A stretch of 64,000 nucleotides of DNA from Odontocerum albicorne (GCA_949825065.1 OX463866.1:1503001-1567000); one strand, 5' to 3'; positions 54,260-64,000 are shown, numbered from the stretch's first letter. Translations and numbers: made by a program. Notes: a model not told the origin generated them from the letters alone.

Positions 54260-54573
54260 ATAATTACATTGTTTTAAAGAATACGCATATATTTTTCAAG
54301 TTAGTTTAAAATGCTTTAATACAAAGAAAACAAAAAATATGAATTATTAAACGAAACAGATGTCCAACCTGCCCCGTTTACTTATTAACTTCACTCAAAA
54401 GAAAGCTATAATATTGTTCAATCTTGCCAACGTCACAAAAATTGCCAAACACACACGCCATTTTTTTCTTTCGTCATACTGGCAATCGAATTATGTATGG
54501 CTCGGCTGACGTGTTAAATAGTACAATATTTTCGCTATAATTTCATGTTAAATTTGCATCAATTCCATCCAAA
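54260..54573 (+). promoter_or_regulatory. gammaCOP promoter and 5' UTR
   Basis: The segment lies directly upstream of the gammaCOP ATG at 54574. It includes AACGTCAC at 54429-54436 and TGACGTG at 54507-54513. TGACGTG is the core recognised by ATF6/XBP1 and by the insect secretory-gene regulator CrebA, which is apt for a COPI gene, though binding is inferred. No TATA box is evident near the start. Bases 54260-54528 are the source or sister of the satellite-embedded copy at 46485-46749. Confidence 0.6.
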
Positions 54574-54935
54574 ATGAACTCCTTCAGGCGCGACAAAAAG
54601 GAGGAGGAAGATGGTGGAGGGAATCCTTTCCAGAACATGGAAAAAACAAGTGTTCTACAGGAGGCGAGATATTTCAACGAAACCCCTGTCAATCACAGGA
54701 AATGTACGTTGATTCTGACAAAAATACTGTATTTACTCAACCAAGGAGAAGTTTTAAGCACTCAAGAAGCTACAGAGACGTTCTTCGCAATGACTAAATT
54801 GTTCCAGTCGAAGGATGTGATCTTGAGACGAATGGTCTATTTGGGAATCAAGGAATTGAGTTCGATCGCAGATGATGTCATCATTGTGACTTCTTCCTTG
54901 ACTAAAGACATGACCGGGCACGAGGATCTTTACAG
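54574..54935 (+). CDS. gammaCOP: Coatomer subunit gamma, exon 1
   Basis: GammaCOP is the large adaptor-like subunit of the COPI coat, which drives Golgi-to-ER and intra-Golgi retrograde vesicles and binds Arf1 and dilysine cargo. Exon 1 encodes 120 codons plus two bases: [19 protein letters not shown], then [54 protein letters not shown] and [16 protein letters not shown]. This is the conserved N-terminal adaptin-type helical repeat region. The first ATG gives the expected gammaCOP start (short acidic/basic stretch, then GGGNPFQ). The donor is CAG/GTAAGG at 54936. Exons 2 and 3 follow at 60940 and 62453, and the remainder of the roughly 870-residue protein lies beyond the window. Confidence 0.97.
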
Positions 54936-55457
54936 GTAAGGTTCATTTTATACAAATATATTATCCTTCATTTGATTTCGTTATTTCGAGTCATTTAAAA
55001 TGGCCAAATTCCGAGTGATAGTTACGTGGATCGAAGCCGGTTGTCAGACTTATTTGTGTGAACCAACGAAGAAATGAAATTATTTTGTTCAACTTTTCCC
55101 TGCCAGGCATGAAGCAGGTGATGTGTACTGACTGTTTTTGATATTTTTATTTGTGTTTAAAAAAATATTTAAAGCGTAATAAAAATAATAAAATTGATTA
55201 TTCACGGTTTTTGAATGGCCTGTTATGTTTTTTGCATCTTTTTGATAAAATTCGATTTTATCCTGTTGCGAAATTAAATTAAGGGTTGTCATTACACTAA
55301 GAAATGTAACACTTGATAGCGCAATATGTAAATTTCATGTCATTCTTTATGTATAATACAAATTTCGTTCATATATAACTGAAAGATTGCCAGTAATGTA
55401 AAATAAATACAGTCAATTCCGGTTATAGTGAATTCAGTAATAGTGAACCTAAATCTA

Positions 55458-56033
55458 CTATACTTGATAAAATGTAGCATGGTCCCTGTGACAGTTCACA
55501 AATTTGCCCTGATACAACCTTGTAATGATGTTCAGTAATTTTAACTATTTTATCAACTTTAATATAAGCCTCGATTCTAATAAATAACAAGTTTAGGTAA
55601 ATACATTACATAAAACTAACAATAATAACAAATTAATACATTTTGTTACAAATTAGCAAAAATATGTCAGTTTGTTAAAATCAAATAATATTTGGTGACA
55701 TTTGTCAAAAGTCACTACGTTAGTCTGCATTGGCTAGGGATGGGGTATACGATAATTTGATTTTCGATTTTTTTATACTTAAAATTAAATGTTCGTAATT
55801 AGTATTAATTCATAGTGGATCTTGGCCTATTTAAAGATAGATACAAATCAGACAATACATTAGAAAGTCAGTATAATGAAAATTAGGAATTAAAACGTCA
55901 GTTTAGAGAAAAACAATTTTTCGATTTATAAAAAAACTATTCGATTTGTTAAAAAAAAACGATTTTACCCCATCCCTTTGAGACGTGACATTTCACACGT
56001 CACAGGGACCATCCTACATTTTCCCAAGTATAG
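55458..56033. mobile_element. GTAGCATG MITE, copy 3, in gammaCOP intron 1
   Basis: Terminal repeats CTATACTTGATAAAATGTAG and CTACATTTTCCCAAGTATAG bracket the family interior. The ends are preserved slightly further out here than in other copies and show the repeat reaches CTATACTTG. Confidence 0.85.
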
Positions 56034-56381
56034 TTCTAGTTCACTATAACACAGGATTTTTCCATATATTTTTCATATATGGGGATGGGACCAAAATTTT
56101 TGGTTCACTACAGCCAAAGGTTCACTATAACTGAATTTGACTGTACATGTTTAATGTTGTATTAAAGCGTTGAAATTCGAAATTTTAAATTAACTTGATC
56201 GACTCAGGAGAGAAATTATACTCGAAAATTATTGATAAATAAATAACAAATAAATAATGAAAATTCTACTTAAAACTATTAAATATCTATGAACAAAGAA
56301 AAGAACGACTCAAATTGACTACTCAAAATATTCGCACAATGTTGAACTTCTTACGGTGTACAATTATAGAAACCACAAATC

Positions 56382-56520
56382 ATGAGGTGCATGGTCGCGC
56401 GGTAACGCGCTGGACTTCTGTGCGGAAGGTCGTCGGTTCGAACCCTGCGCTATGCTACTCCCCTCGAATGACACAGGCACTTTTTCCGCCTAGTGTTCGA
56501 AGGTATTAAGGATGCCTACG
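56382..56520 (+). repeat. Second tRNA-derived SINE family, copy 2
   Basis: GAGGTGCATGGTCGCGCGGT, AACGCGCTGGACTTCTGTGC, then GGTCGTCGGTTCGAACCCTG, with a perfect GGTTCGAACC B-box, match the complement of 27221-27315. A short tail follows. Confidence 0.65.
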
Positions 56521-56642
56521 ACTTCGGTCATATCTATTCTTTAAAAATATAAGAAGACAAGAGTCCATTGCAATACTACCTTGATCAAAGAGTTTTAGGA
56601 CTTTATTCATTAAATCGAAAATACAGGTTTATTCATCAAAAT

Positions 56643-57300
56643 CGATATGGTCCCCTTCAAAGTACTCCCCATCGACTGCAACGCACTTACGCCAGCGCTT
56701 GATCCAATCCTCGAAACACCGCTGGTACTCAATTTTCGGTATGTCCATCAGAGCCGTCTTCAATTTTTTCATGACATCCTCTCGGGTGCTGTAACGCGTT
56801 CCGCGAAGCCGTTTTTAAAGTCGGTTGAACAGGAAAAAGTCACAGGGAGCCAGATCAGGTGAATTCGAAGGCTGCTCGATAGTAATTGTGTTGTTTTTGG
56901 TCAAAAACTCATGGAAATCATGTCTTTCGCGATTTCAATGCGGTCCTTTTTTTGCATGAAATTGAGGTCTTTCGGCACCAGTTTTGCAGCGACACGCCTG
57001 AGGCCCAAATCACTAACCAAAATGTCTTGAGCGGATCCATAAGCGATGTTCAAGTCCTCTGCCAGCTCTCTGTTGGTCAATTTGCGGTTTTCGGCCAACA
57101 TTTCTTTGATTTTATCGATGTTTTCATCGGTTTTCGACTGCCACTGCGTTCGTCATCCTCGACCGACTCACGACCACTTCTAAAGTGTTCGTGCTACCGA
57201 AAACACTTCTCCAATATTTCCAAGGTCTGCGGACTGTTAAATCCGTTTTTCACACAAAATTTAATGCAAACTCGTTGATGCCATTTTCAAACTTGTAAAA
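56643..57300 (-). pseudogene. mariner deletion derivative in gammaCOP intron 1
   Basis: The minus strand encodes, at the right, a degenerate N-terminus with DENIDKIKEMLAENRKLTNR and ELAEDLNIAYGSAQDILVSD, then LVPKDLNFMQKKDRIEIAKD. It then passes abruptly to SPDLAPCDFFLFNRLKNGF, the third catalytic D region. The middle, with the first two catalytic aspartates, is deleted. It is a separate mariner lineage from the other copies. Confidence 0.85.
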
Positions 57301-57544
57301 AATCTGAAACACGCACAAAGGTAGATGTACTCAGTACAGCGTAACTTTTACAATTGTCAAGCTATGACGCTGAAATTTGAAAGGAAGTGTCAATGATAGA
57401 TGTGGTAACCTAACAAAAAAGAATTCCTATCTGGTGACTGACAGCGCCACACGGTGGCCGGTCCTAAAACTTTTTGATCAAGCTAGTATTCCTACTGAAA
57501 GTAATTTTTACCCTAGTGTATTGTATTGTATTACACTTTCATTG

Positions 57545-57730
57545 TATACAGTGCAACCTGGCGGGCTTATTGCTATATGGCAATATCCAACCAACCAAAA
57601 ATATGTTAAAGAAACCTTAAGTAAAAATCAGACTGGAATCATTTTAAAAAAAAATCTAGATTCCAACGTGAATCGAAACTTTAACCTCCGGGCTGGGAGA
57701 CGTCTTATCAACTACGTCACGGAGGCTGTT
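57545..57730 (-). repeat. tRNA-derived SINE
   Basis: CAACCTGGCGGGCTTATTGC, CCAACCAACCAAAAATATG, AATCAGACTGGAATCATTTT and ACTACGTCACGGAGGC show a minus-strand copy. The B-box complement (GAATCGAAAC) is decayed. It abuts the LINE tandem segment on its right. Confidence 0.72.
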
Positions 57731-57735
57731 CCATA

Positions 57736-58290
57736 TGTTCTTAATAAATATAGCCGTGCAAGGAATCACCCTCTGTTCTACATACCAACTTACAGAAGGA
57801 ATATCATGTCTAAACACTCAGTCACGCGTGGTATAGATATATTGAACCAACTAAATGACAGAAGGCAAGAATCCATTGCCATATTCCTACTGAAGGTTTT
57901 CCAAGGTTGCTTTAACTGTACCGCGATTCTAGAAGCACTAAGTTTATATGTACCTAATAAATATGCCCGTGCAAGGAATCACCCTCTGTTCTACATACCA
58001 ACTTACAGAAGGAATATCATGGCTAAACACTCAGCCACGCGTGGTATAGATATATTGAACCAACTAAATGACAGAAGGCAAGAATCCATTGCCATATTCC
58101 TACTGAAGGTTTTCCAAGGTTGCTTTAACTGTACCACGATTCTAGAAGCACTAAGTTTATATGTACCTAATAAATATGCCCGTGCAAGGAATCACCCTCT
58201 GTTCTACATACCAACTTACAGAAGGAATATCATGGTTAAACACTCAGTCACGCGTGGTATAGAGATATTGGTTTATATAAACCAAATTTG
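57736..58290 (+). pseudogene. LINE C-terminal segment, 71-codon unit in three in-frame tandem copies
   Basis: CCGTGCAAGG occurs at 57754, 57967 and 58180, exactly 213 bp apart. Each unit encodes ARARNHPLFYIPTYRRNIM, KHSxTRGIDILNQLNDRRQE and SIAIFLLKVFQGCFNC; the third is cut short. Because 213 is a multiple of three, a 304-codon frame (57377-58291) stays open across SINE and LINE sequence. That long frame is not a gene: its N-terminal half reads through a SINE on the wrong strand. The single-copy relative is at 11480-11870. Confidence 0.82.
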
Positions 58291-58493
58291 AAATTAAAAT
58301 CAACACGAAATGTTTGCGATGATACAAATTTAGGACGCACTTACTCCAGCATTGCGCAAACAGTTTGTAGTTTAAACAAGCAAGGCATATAATGTAAACA
58401 GAATACAGCATTGGCAAATTGAGACATTGAAAGATACCAATATTTTTAGCATTAAATGTACTGTAAAGCTATTTTTTTTCTTGCTAAAGCATT

Positions 58494-59232
58494 GGTTTCC
58501 TAACAAAGTGGTGTCGTTATATAGAGTACGTAACAAAACATTGTCTATGCAAACCATATGGCGTGGTTTCCTAGAGAGCGTTGATTGTGTCGTTATATAG
58601 CGCACGTTACAAAACACTGTCTATGCAAACCAATGGCGTTGGTTTCCTAGAGTGCGTTTGTTGTGAGCGTGATGTCAAATAGCAATGCTGCCATTTGCAT
58701 GACGGCCGCGATAGCGGAGCAAACAGTCGTGGAATGATTTTTCCCGTGTAGCGGACACCGTTTTAAAATATAAAAAATGAGTGCATATGTAATTTGGACC
58801 AGCGAAAATGACGAAATATTGATTGATTTTGTAAGAAATAGTGAAGCTTTATATACTGTGAAGAGCAAAGACTATAGAAAAGCCCAGTCGAAACAAAATA
58901 TGTGGAATAATATCGTTTGACGTTTCCAATTGACAGTTGTGGGCTCTCATTTCTGCCGTCTGGCGGCGCCCCAGGCGGATGCGACGCAAACGTAATTTAA
59001 TTTGGACCAGCGAAAATGACGAAATATTGATTGATTTTGCAAGAAATAGTGAAGCTTTATATAATGTGAAGAGCAAATACTATAGAAAAGCCCCGTTGAA
59101 ACAAATATGTGGAATAATATCGTTTGACGTTTCCACTGATAATTGTGGGCTCTCATTTCTGCTGTCTGGCGGCGCGCCAGCATCACGTCATGTTACGTGC
59201 GCTATATAATGAACCCGCTTTCTTAGGAAACC
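58494..59232 (+). mobile_element. Harbinger-like element with duplicated MADF segment
   Basis: The left end GGTTTCCTAACAAAG and right end CTTTCTTAGGAAACC are inverted. The left side also has sub-terminal direct repeats (GGTTTCCTAGAG, TCGTTATATAG). A MADF-like frame at 58777-58920 is followed by a second, diverged copy (about 58993-59140), a direct duplication of roughly 210 bp. The target duplication could not be resolved. The family differs from 14293-14809. Confidence 0.6.
58777..58920 (+). CDS. MADF-like N-terminal ORF in the Harbinger-like element
   Basis: ATG at 58777 opens 47 codons: MSAYVIWTSENDEILIDFVR, NSEALYTVKSKDYRKAQSKQ and NMWNNIV, then TGA. W-x(n)-LIDFVRxxxxLY-x(n)-DYR-x(n)-W is the MADF pattern of PIF/Harbinger accessory DNA-binding proteins. 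The stop truncates the domain. The duplicate at about 58993 has lost its ATG and shifts frame. Not expected to be functional. Confidence 0.45.
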   Translation: MSAYVIWTSENDEILIDFVRNSEALYTVKSKDYRKAQSKQNMWNNIV

Positions 59233-60939
59233 GTAGCTTAAGGACGTACATTGGCAAGTTATATTTTATCTTGTCTATTGACTGTTCAGATTTTGTCTGT
59301 GTCTCATCATTTGTCTGTGTCTCATCATTTGTAAAGGGAAAAATAAGTAAATAAAGAACTTATTTTATATTTTTGTGTTCACCACAGGTTTATTTTATTT
59401 ATTAAGTTTAAGTCTAAGTTTAAACATCATCAAAAACCAAACCAATTTTCATAATAGCCCTCTGCTTAGTATGTTTCCTATTGAAAATCCACCCCCCCTT
59501 GGATATCCAGACCTGACCTGCTATTTAATTAACGTACGAATTAAATAAAAAACTGCTATCGTTGATGCAAAAATCATTTACGATGTTTACGATAATAAGG
59601 ATTATTTATATAGCACCATTTACAGAGAGCAGGCTCTCATCAAGATAATAAACTAAGATTAAAAACTTACCAAATATATACACCGTGTGGCGTTTGAGCT
59701 GCCGTTCACTCAGAAAAACACAGTTTAAATATTCACAAAATGTCAGGGTTGTCACAACTTGACACAGAAAACATGTTTACTTATAAATATAGTGGAATAT
59801 AATATACTCGTACTTTGTAAACTTAAATCAACAAATTATCTGTATGATGTGTAATAAAGCGCAAAAGGTAAATAAACTATAAAATAAAACCGTAAAAAGT
59901 CTATATAAACGTCGTATTATGCCGCAAAACTACCGCCAATAACCAAAGAATACATGAAAACACACTTTGTAAATAAATACTTTGAAAAATTTACAAAAAT
60001 AACGCACAAAAGTTAAAAATCAACCATTGAACAAAACTACAAACGAAGTCATTATAAATCATCCCAATTACGACACAAAAAACTGTAGTCGTTAACCCTG
60101 TATCAGAGACACGTATTGACTGTCAGTGAAAGCTTTTAGAAAGATGACTGTAACTTTGATAATATCGGTAAATTGTAATATTTAAGTATTTCTTGACCAT
60201 CCCAATAGATGTCCCTATGTGTTATAATTTATAAATTATTACAATTGGATTTGATATTGGCTTGCGACAAGCTCAAAGGAGAGCTCGTTTACGCGTTCAT
60301 TTTGTATGGCCAGCCTGGCGAGCACTGAATCGGAGAGCGCGTCAACGCGCTCGTGGCAGTGAACCGGTTAATATTGTCATTTGGCGCAAGATAGCTACTT
60401 TCACAATTTAAAAAAAAAAAATGCCTATAACTCGAAAAGTATAAGGCTTTTGCAAGAATTTTTTTTAAACTCTGAACCGTCGTCATAAGCTGGCCTCTTC
60501 CTCGATACCGGCTTGACATCGAGTAACAGGACACCCTGTGTCTATGCATATACATTATTTTTTATTTTATATAATTTTTTTTTATTCTATATAATTTTTC
60601 TTTATTTTTAATATTAACATTTCTTGTGTTTTTCAAAGTAATTGGGCTAAGCCTGTTTTGAGAAAATAAACAAATTGAGCCTTGACTATGGTAAAATGAT
60701 TACAGGTCAAATATCTTATAACGAAATTCATTCAATGCAATTTTCCTTAGAAAAAATTAATTCGCTTCACTTATTTAATTTACCGTAGCCTGCTCCAAAA
60801 ACGGACTTCAACAATTTGTCTAATAAAAGGACAATTTGTAGTGTTGTTTAGAGAGCAAACTCTCCTGAAGGGCGAAATTAAAAAGGTTTTTTTTTTCTTA
60901 AATATGCAATTGCTATAATTATACTTATTATTTTTGTAG

Positions 60940-61123
60940 AGCCGCTGCGATAAGGGCCCTCTGCAGCATAACGGATAGCACGATGATGCAGTCCATCGAG
61001 AGGTACATGAAACAGGCCATCGTGGACCGGAACCCGGCGGTGAGCAGCGCCGCGCTGGTCTCCGCTCTGCACCTTGCCGCCACGGCCAACGATCTCGTTA
61101 GGCGCTGGGCTAATGAGGCACAG
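60940..61123 (+). CDS. gammaCOP: Coatomer subunit gamma, exon 2
   Basis: This 184-bp exon completes the split codon (AG/A, arginine) and continues [40 protein letters not shown] and [20 protein letters not shown], ending Q at phase 0. The residues follow exon 1 without a gap in the family's conserved order ([28 protein letters not shown]). Acceptor TTTTTGTAG, donor CAG/GTATGA. It is much GC-richer than its surroundings. LAATAND replaces the more usual lysine/cysteine-containing residues at that point. Confidence 0.96.
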
Positions 61124-61260
61124 GTATGACAATACAGTTAAATTCTACGTAACTATCCGCGACAATCTCCGTCAAACAAAGTCGTTGAGGCTCCCAAACA
61201 TATATACTCGAACCGGACAGTATCAATATCTGCCGTGATGATAGTCCACAACAGAATTTT

Positions 61261-61824
61261 ACACTAGAGAAAATGTAGCATGTTCCCTTGACAGTTCACA
61301 AATTGGCCCCAATACAACCTTGTAATGACGTTCAGTAATTTTAATTATCTTTTTAATATAAGCCTCGATTCTAATAAATAGCAAGTTATTTAGGTAAATA
61401 CATAGTTATTTAGGTAAGACAAATTAATACATCTTGTTACAAATTAGCAAAAATGTGGCAGTTTTTTAAAATCAAATAATATTCGGTGACGTTTGTCAAA
61501 AGTCACTACGTTAGTCCGCATTAGTTAGGGATGGGGTATACGATAATTGGATTTTTGATTTTTTTTTATACCTAAAATGAAATGTTCGTAATTAGTATTA
61601 ATTCATAGTGGATCTTGGCCTATTTAAAGATAGATACAAATCATACAATACATTAGAAAGTCAGTATAATGAAAATTAGGAATTAAAATGTCAGTTTAGA
61701 GAAAAACAATTTTTCCATTTATAAAAAACTATTCGATTTGTAAAAAAAAACTATATTACCCCGTCCCTTTGAGATATGACATTTCAAACGTCACAGGGAC
61801 CATGCTACATTTTCTCTAGTATAG
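61261..61824. mobile_element. GTAGCATG MITE, copy 4, in gammaCOP intron 2
   Basis: Ends ACACTAGAGAAAATGTAGCA and TGCTACATTTTCTCTAGTAT. The interior matches the other three copies, with a local 16-bp duplication around TAGTTATTTAGGTAA and a small deletion next to it. Confidence 0.83.
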
Positions 61825-61894
61825 TAATAATTTTGATGTATTGGAGTGAATTTCATTACTCACGTAAATCATAATAAATATAGGTTAGGTTAGA

Positions 61895-62295
61895 TTTAAT
61901 TAATTAAATTTGAAGTCAAAAGTGATAATAATTGAAATTTAATTGCTGAAAACATGAAAAGAAACATCGGCCGACGTTCACAAAACGGGCGAAGCGACCA
62001 CCTCGAACGAAAGCCCGCTGGCTACTGAGCGAGAGAAGCGAGCGAACTGAGATTCTATTTCTTGCGTTCCCATATACCGAAGTAGAGTGAGAGTGAGACG
62101 TAAATAGCGTCTCTTCCTCACCCATAGCGGTTTTTTAGAATGAATATACCTACGTCACACACTGGCACACGTTTGATTGTATTGGTGAATTTATTCCCCA
62201 TTTTCACAAAATATCTCTGATGTGGCCGATAAGTGCTGATTATTATTAATATAATTTTTTCATTCAATGTGTAAATGTATTACGGAGGAATTTCA
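61895..62295. mobile_element. Arm of the TTAA palindromic element, in gammaCOP intron 2
   Basis: From TTAATTAAATTTGAAGTCAA through GTATTACGGAGGAAT it matches the right arm of 22047-23650, including ACGTCACACACTGGCACACG. It stops before the terminal CCCTT end, so both the partner arm and the outer terminus are missing. Confidence 0.75.
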
Positions 62296-62452
62296 TTGAA
62301 AAATAATTCCGAATATCAAAATCATTAGTTGTTCAGTTCAATATCTTGAAGGCTTTTCCAAGCTTACCTTCATCATCAGTTTCTGTATCCTCTCAGTTCT
62401 GTCAGTTATATTGTAGTTGGCGCTGATTATAATTTATTATTGTCCCCGGCAG

Positions 62453-62645
62453 GAGGCAGTGAATTCGGACAACATAATGGTGCAGTACCACGCGCTGGGC
62501 GTGCTCTACCACGTGCGGCGCTCGGACCGCCTGGCCGTGACCAAGCTGGTCGGCAAGTTGACGCACGCCTCGCTGCGCTCCCCTTACGCACTGTGCATGC
62601 TCATCAGGATGGCCTGCGAGCTCATCGAGGAGGAGGACTCTTACG
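62453..62645 (+). CDS. gammaCOP: Coatomer subunit gamma, exon 3
   Basis: This 193-bp exon begins [20 protein letters not shown], continues [20 protein letters not shown] and [20 protein letters not shown], and ends EDSY plus one base before GTAACC at 62646. [26 protein letters not shown] is a highly conserved gammaCOP block. GC content is strikingly high for the window, with mostly G/C third positions. The next exon is outside the window; the intron begins with a Penelope-like insertion only 29 bp inside. Confidence 0.96.
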
Positions 62646-62674
62646 GTAACCTTATTCGCATATTTATTTATCAT

Positions 62675-63541
62675 GTTGTTTATAGTTAAGGCATTAACGT
62701 TGTGAAGGTTTAAAGACATTGTAATTTATTTTTAACAAACACTGTTTATTCCACTTTTTTGTGACGGTATAACCCTACCAAAAAAAAATTGCTACAAATA
62801 ATGGCTATCCTGGAAGCCTCATCGATTCACTTTTAAAAAACAAAACAAAAAAGATACTTATAAAAGATTATGTATTTAACGACACCTATAAGCATACCTA
62901 TAAATGGAGCAAAGTCCTATTTATAAAAAATATATCAAATGAAATAACCAAAAATATTCCAAGTTACATAAATCCAGCTTTTTACACTAACTTTAATCTC
63001 CGGAAACTCTTATTTAATGGGAAAGGCAAAAATGGAATACTTGGCAACAGTGGTGTGTATACACTTTTATGTGCTGACTGTGATAATTTCTATATAGGAA
63101 AGACAGGAAGATCTTTTGAAAAGAGATTTCGTGAACACCAATCTGCTTTAACAAATCCTCTAATTTATTCTGAAATGGCTAATCATTGTCACCGTGAGAA
63201 TCATACTTTTTCTATCGATGATGCCAAATTCTTACATATTAGCGGCAACGGAAATAAATTGGACAGATTAGAGGCCCTAGAAATTTCTAAGTCAGTATAC
63301 CGATCGGAGCATCTGTTGAACAGTTATTTCCCCAAAATCTCCCCGCTCTTGACCGAAATTATCCCTAGCCTTCCTCACCCCCCAGCCTCCAACCATTGAA
63401 GTGTCTGTATCGGTACCAGTTCGAACAGCATTTAGTCTTGTTTGCGCTCCCCTGAAGATGAGGTGAAAGCCTTGAAACCGGTAGGGTTATACCGTCACAA
63501 AAAAGTGGAATAAACAGTGTTTGTTAAAAATAAATTACAAT
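62675..63541 (+). mobile_element. Penelope-like element, 5'-truncated, in gammaCOP intron 3
   Basis: The 867-bp insertion is flanked by the 15-bp duplication ATATTTATTTATCAT (62660-62674, 63542-63556). Its left 105 bp is an inverted copy of its own 3' end (AAACACTGTTTATTCCAC against AATAAACAGTGTTTG), a typical Penelope-like arrangement. The body encodes the RT-endonuclease linker and a GIY-YIG domain. It is the best copy of this family in the window. Confidence 0.93.
62800..63399 (+). pseudogene. Penelope-like RT-EN C-terminus with GIY-YIG endonuclease domain
   Basis: An uninterrupted frame of about 200 codons, without its own start, reads NGYPGSLIDSLLKNK, IPSYINPAFYTNFNLRKLLF, GVYTLLCADCDNFYIGKTGR, SFEKRFREHQ, NHCHRENHTFSIDDAKFLHI and NKLDRLEALEISKSVYRSEH, ending PHPPASNH. 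GVY...FYIG is the GIY-YIG motif, with CADC a zinc-binding pair and R in KRFREH the likely catalytic arginine. This endonuclease nicks target DNA during retrotransposition. The RT itself is lost by 5' truncation, so the copy cannot move alone, but its EN domain has no visible lesion and the insertion looks young. Confidence 0.85.
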
Positions 63542-63609
63542 ATATTTATTTATCATTTGATACAGGTTTAAATCAAGTATGTAAATATGAAACCAGAATT
63601 TGCTCATAT

Positions 63610-64000
63610 TAGGTGTACAAATAAGTTTCCGCCGTTTTTTATAAAAAAATGGGCATTTATTGTGAAAGAACGGAACCTCATGTTTTATTCGAAGTAGTAC
63701 CCATCGCTTGCCACTACTTTTCCCCATCTTTCTGTCAGCATACGAATACCGCGTCAGTCATCATCATCATCTTTTGAGGCTATCCACGAATCGACTCAAT
63801 TTTTGGTATCTTCATATGATGTGAAGTGCTGCTCAGACAGGCCATGCGTCATCGATCAAAACAAGTGGTAATCAGAAGGAGCAATGTCTGGTGAATACAG
63901 CGGGTGGGGTAAAACTTCTCAATTGAGTGTTTCCAAATAGGTTTTGACCGGTGCCGCAACATGTGGACTAGCATTATCATGCAGGAGAATAATTTTGTCG
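63610..64000 (-). pseudogene. mariner transposase C-terminus, running off the window
   Basis: The minus strand encodes, right to left, KIILLHDNASPHVAAPVKTY, LPHPLYSPDIAPSDYHLF, SMTHGLSEQHFTSYEDTKN and LTERWGKVVASDGYYFE. It has the second (HDN) and third (SPD) catalytic aspartates and the standard mariner C-terminus. In-frame stops (before EVLPHP and after YHLF) make it a pseudogene. The 3' end lies near 63612 (AGGTGTACAAATAAGTTTCC) and the rest is beyond 64000. Confidence 0.85.

Larger units (their letters stand above)
54936..60939 (+). other. gammaCOP intron 1 (6.0 kb, mostly transposons)
   Basis: Donor GTAAGG at 54936 and acceptor TTTTTGTAG ending at 60939. It contains a GTAGCATG MITE, a SINE of the second family, a mariner deletion derivative, a main-family SINE, a tandem LINE segment and a Harbinger-like element. 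59235-60935 holds no recognised feature apart from short traces of the third SINE-like tail (59605-59660, 60850-60890) and AGGACACCCTGTG at 60529-60541, which resembles the fold-back element's internal motif. Confidence 0.8.
61124..62452 (+). other. gammaCOP intron 2 (1.33 kb)
   Basis: Donor GTATGA at 61124, acceptor CCCCGGCAG ending at 62452. Most of it is two transposon copies, 61261-61824 and 61895-62295. Confidence 0.85.

Noticed and set aside
56385..56465. tRNA gene
   Set aside because: A and B boxes are present, but no cloverleaf with acceptor stem could be drawn. A second copy at 27221-27315 and the retained 3' extension indicate a SINE.
57377..58291. Longest open frame in the window (304 codons) as a gene
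   Set aside because: Its first part is an antisense reading of a SINE and its second part a tandemly repeated LINE C-terminus. Length results from a 213-bp period divisible by three.
60110..60380. Another TTAA-flanked element (TTAACCCTGTATCAG ... GAACCGGTTAA)
   Set aside because: The supposed ends do not pair convincingly as inverted repeats.
62402..62719. 105-codon minus ORF and alternative plus frame over gammaCOP exon 3
   Set aside because: They are shadows of the GC-rich exon. Only the frame giving [11 protein letters not shown] matches gammaCOP and agrees in phase with exons 1 and 2.

Overview
This is a 64-kb piece of an animal nuclear genome, almost certainly an insect. It is AT-rich, its genes have GT-AG introns, and it is packed with insect-type transposons: several mariner lineages, TTAA-flanked piggyBac-like MITEs, hAT, PIF/Harbinger with MADF exons, RTE- and jockey-like LINEs, Penelope-like elements and tRNA-derived SINEs. 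A moth or butterfly is plausible, but no sequence here proves the order.

Two conserved host genes are clear. lin-7/veli (34791-35384, +) is a complete 197-residue L27-PDZ protein in one uninterrupted exon. The 5' part of the coatomer gamma subunit gene (gammaCOP, +) has three exons in the window (54574-54935, 60940-61123, 62453-62645) and continues beyond the right edge. Its first two introns, and the part of intron 3 that is visible, are largely transposon. A third candidate locus is a pair of small hydrophobic ORFs on the minus strand (26127-26306 and 28838-29032). They share a 14-residue block with only synonymous differences and a splice donor 59-60 nt after the stop codon.

Layout: 1-12.3 kb is a graveyard of transposase and reverse-transcriptase fragments with three minisatellites. 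12.3-25 kb holds a 92-bp satellite, LINE and mariner remnants, a hAT pseudogene and a 1.6-kb TTAA-flanked palindrome. 25-34 kb contains the small-ORF pair and a 3.1-kb fold-back element carrying a DUF4817-type transposase N-terminus. 34-42 kb is lin-7 followed by nested SINE and MITE insertions. 42.9-50.07 kb is one large 29-bp satellite array with higher-order structure, interrupted once by a 265-bp fragment that is about 97% identical to the gammaCOP promoter. 50-54.2 kb is RTE/LINE debris with a cleanly delimited hAT MITE and a TTAA-type element. 54.2-64 kb is gammaCOP with its TE-filled introns.

Many insertions can be dated relative to one another because target duplications and the restored host-element reading frames are visible directly. 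The most unusual observations are the satellite-embedded promoter copy, the small-membrane-ORF pair, and a TTAA element carrying three perfect palindromes built from nuclear-receptor-type half-sites. All positions and identities were read by eye; no database search was run.
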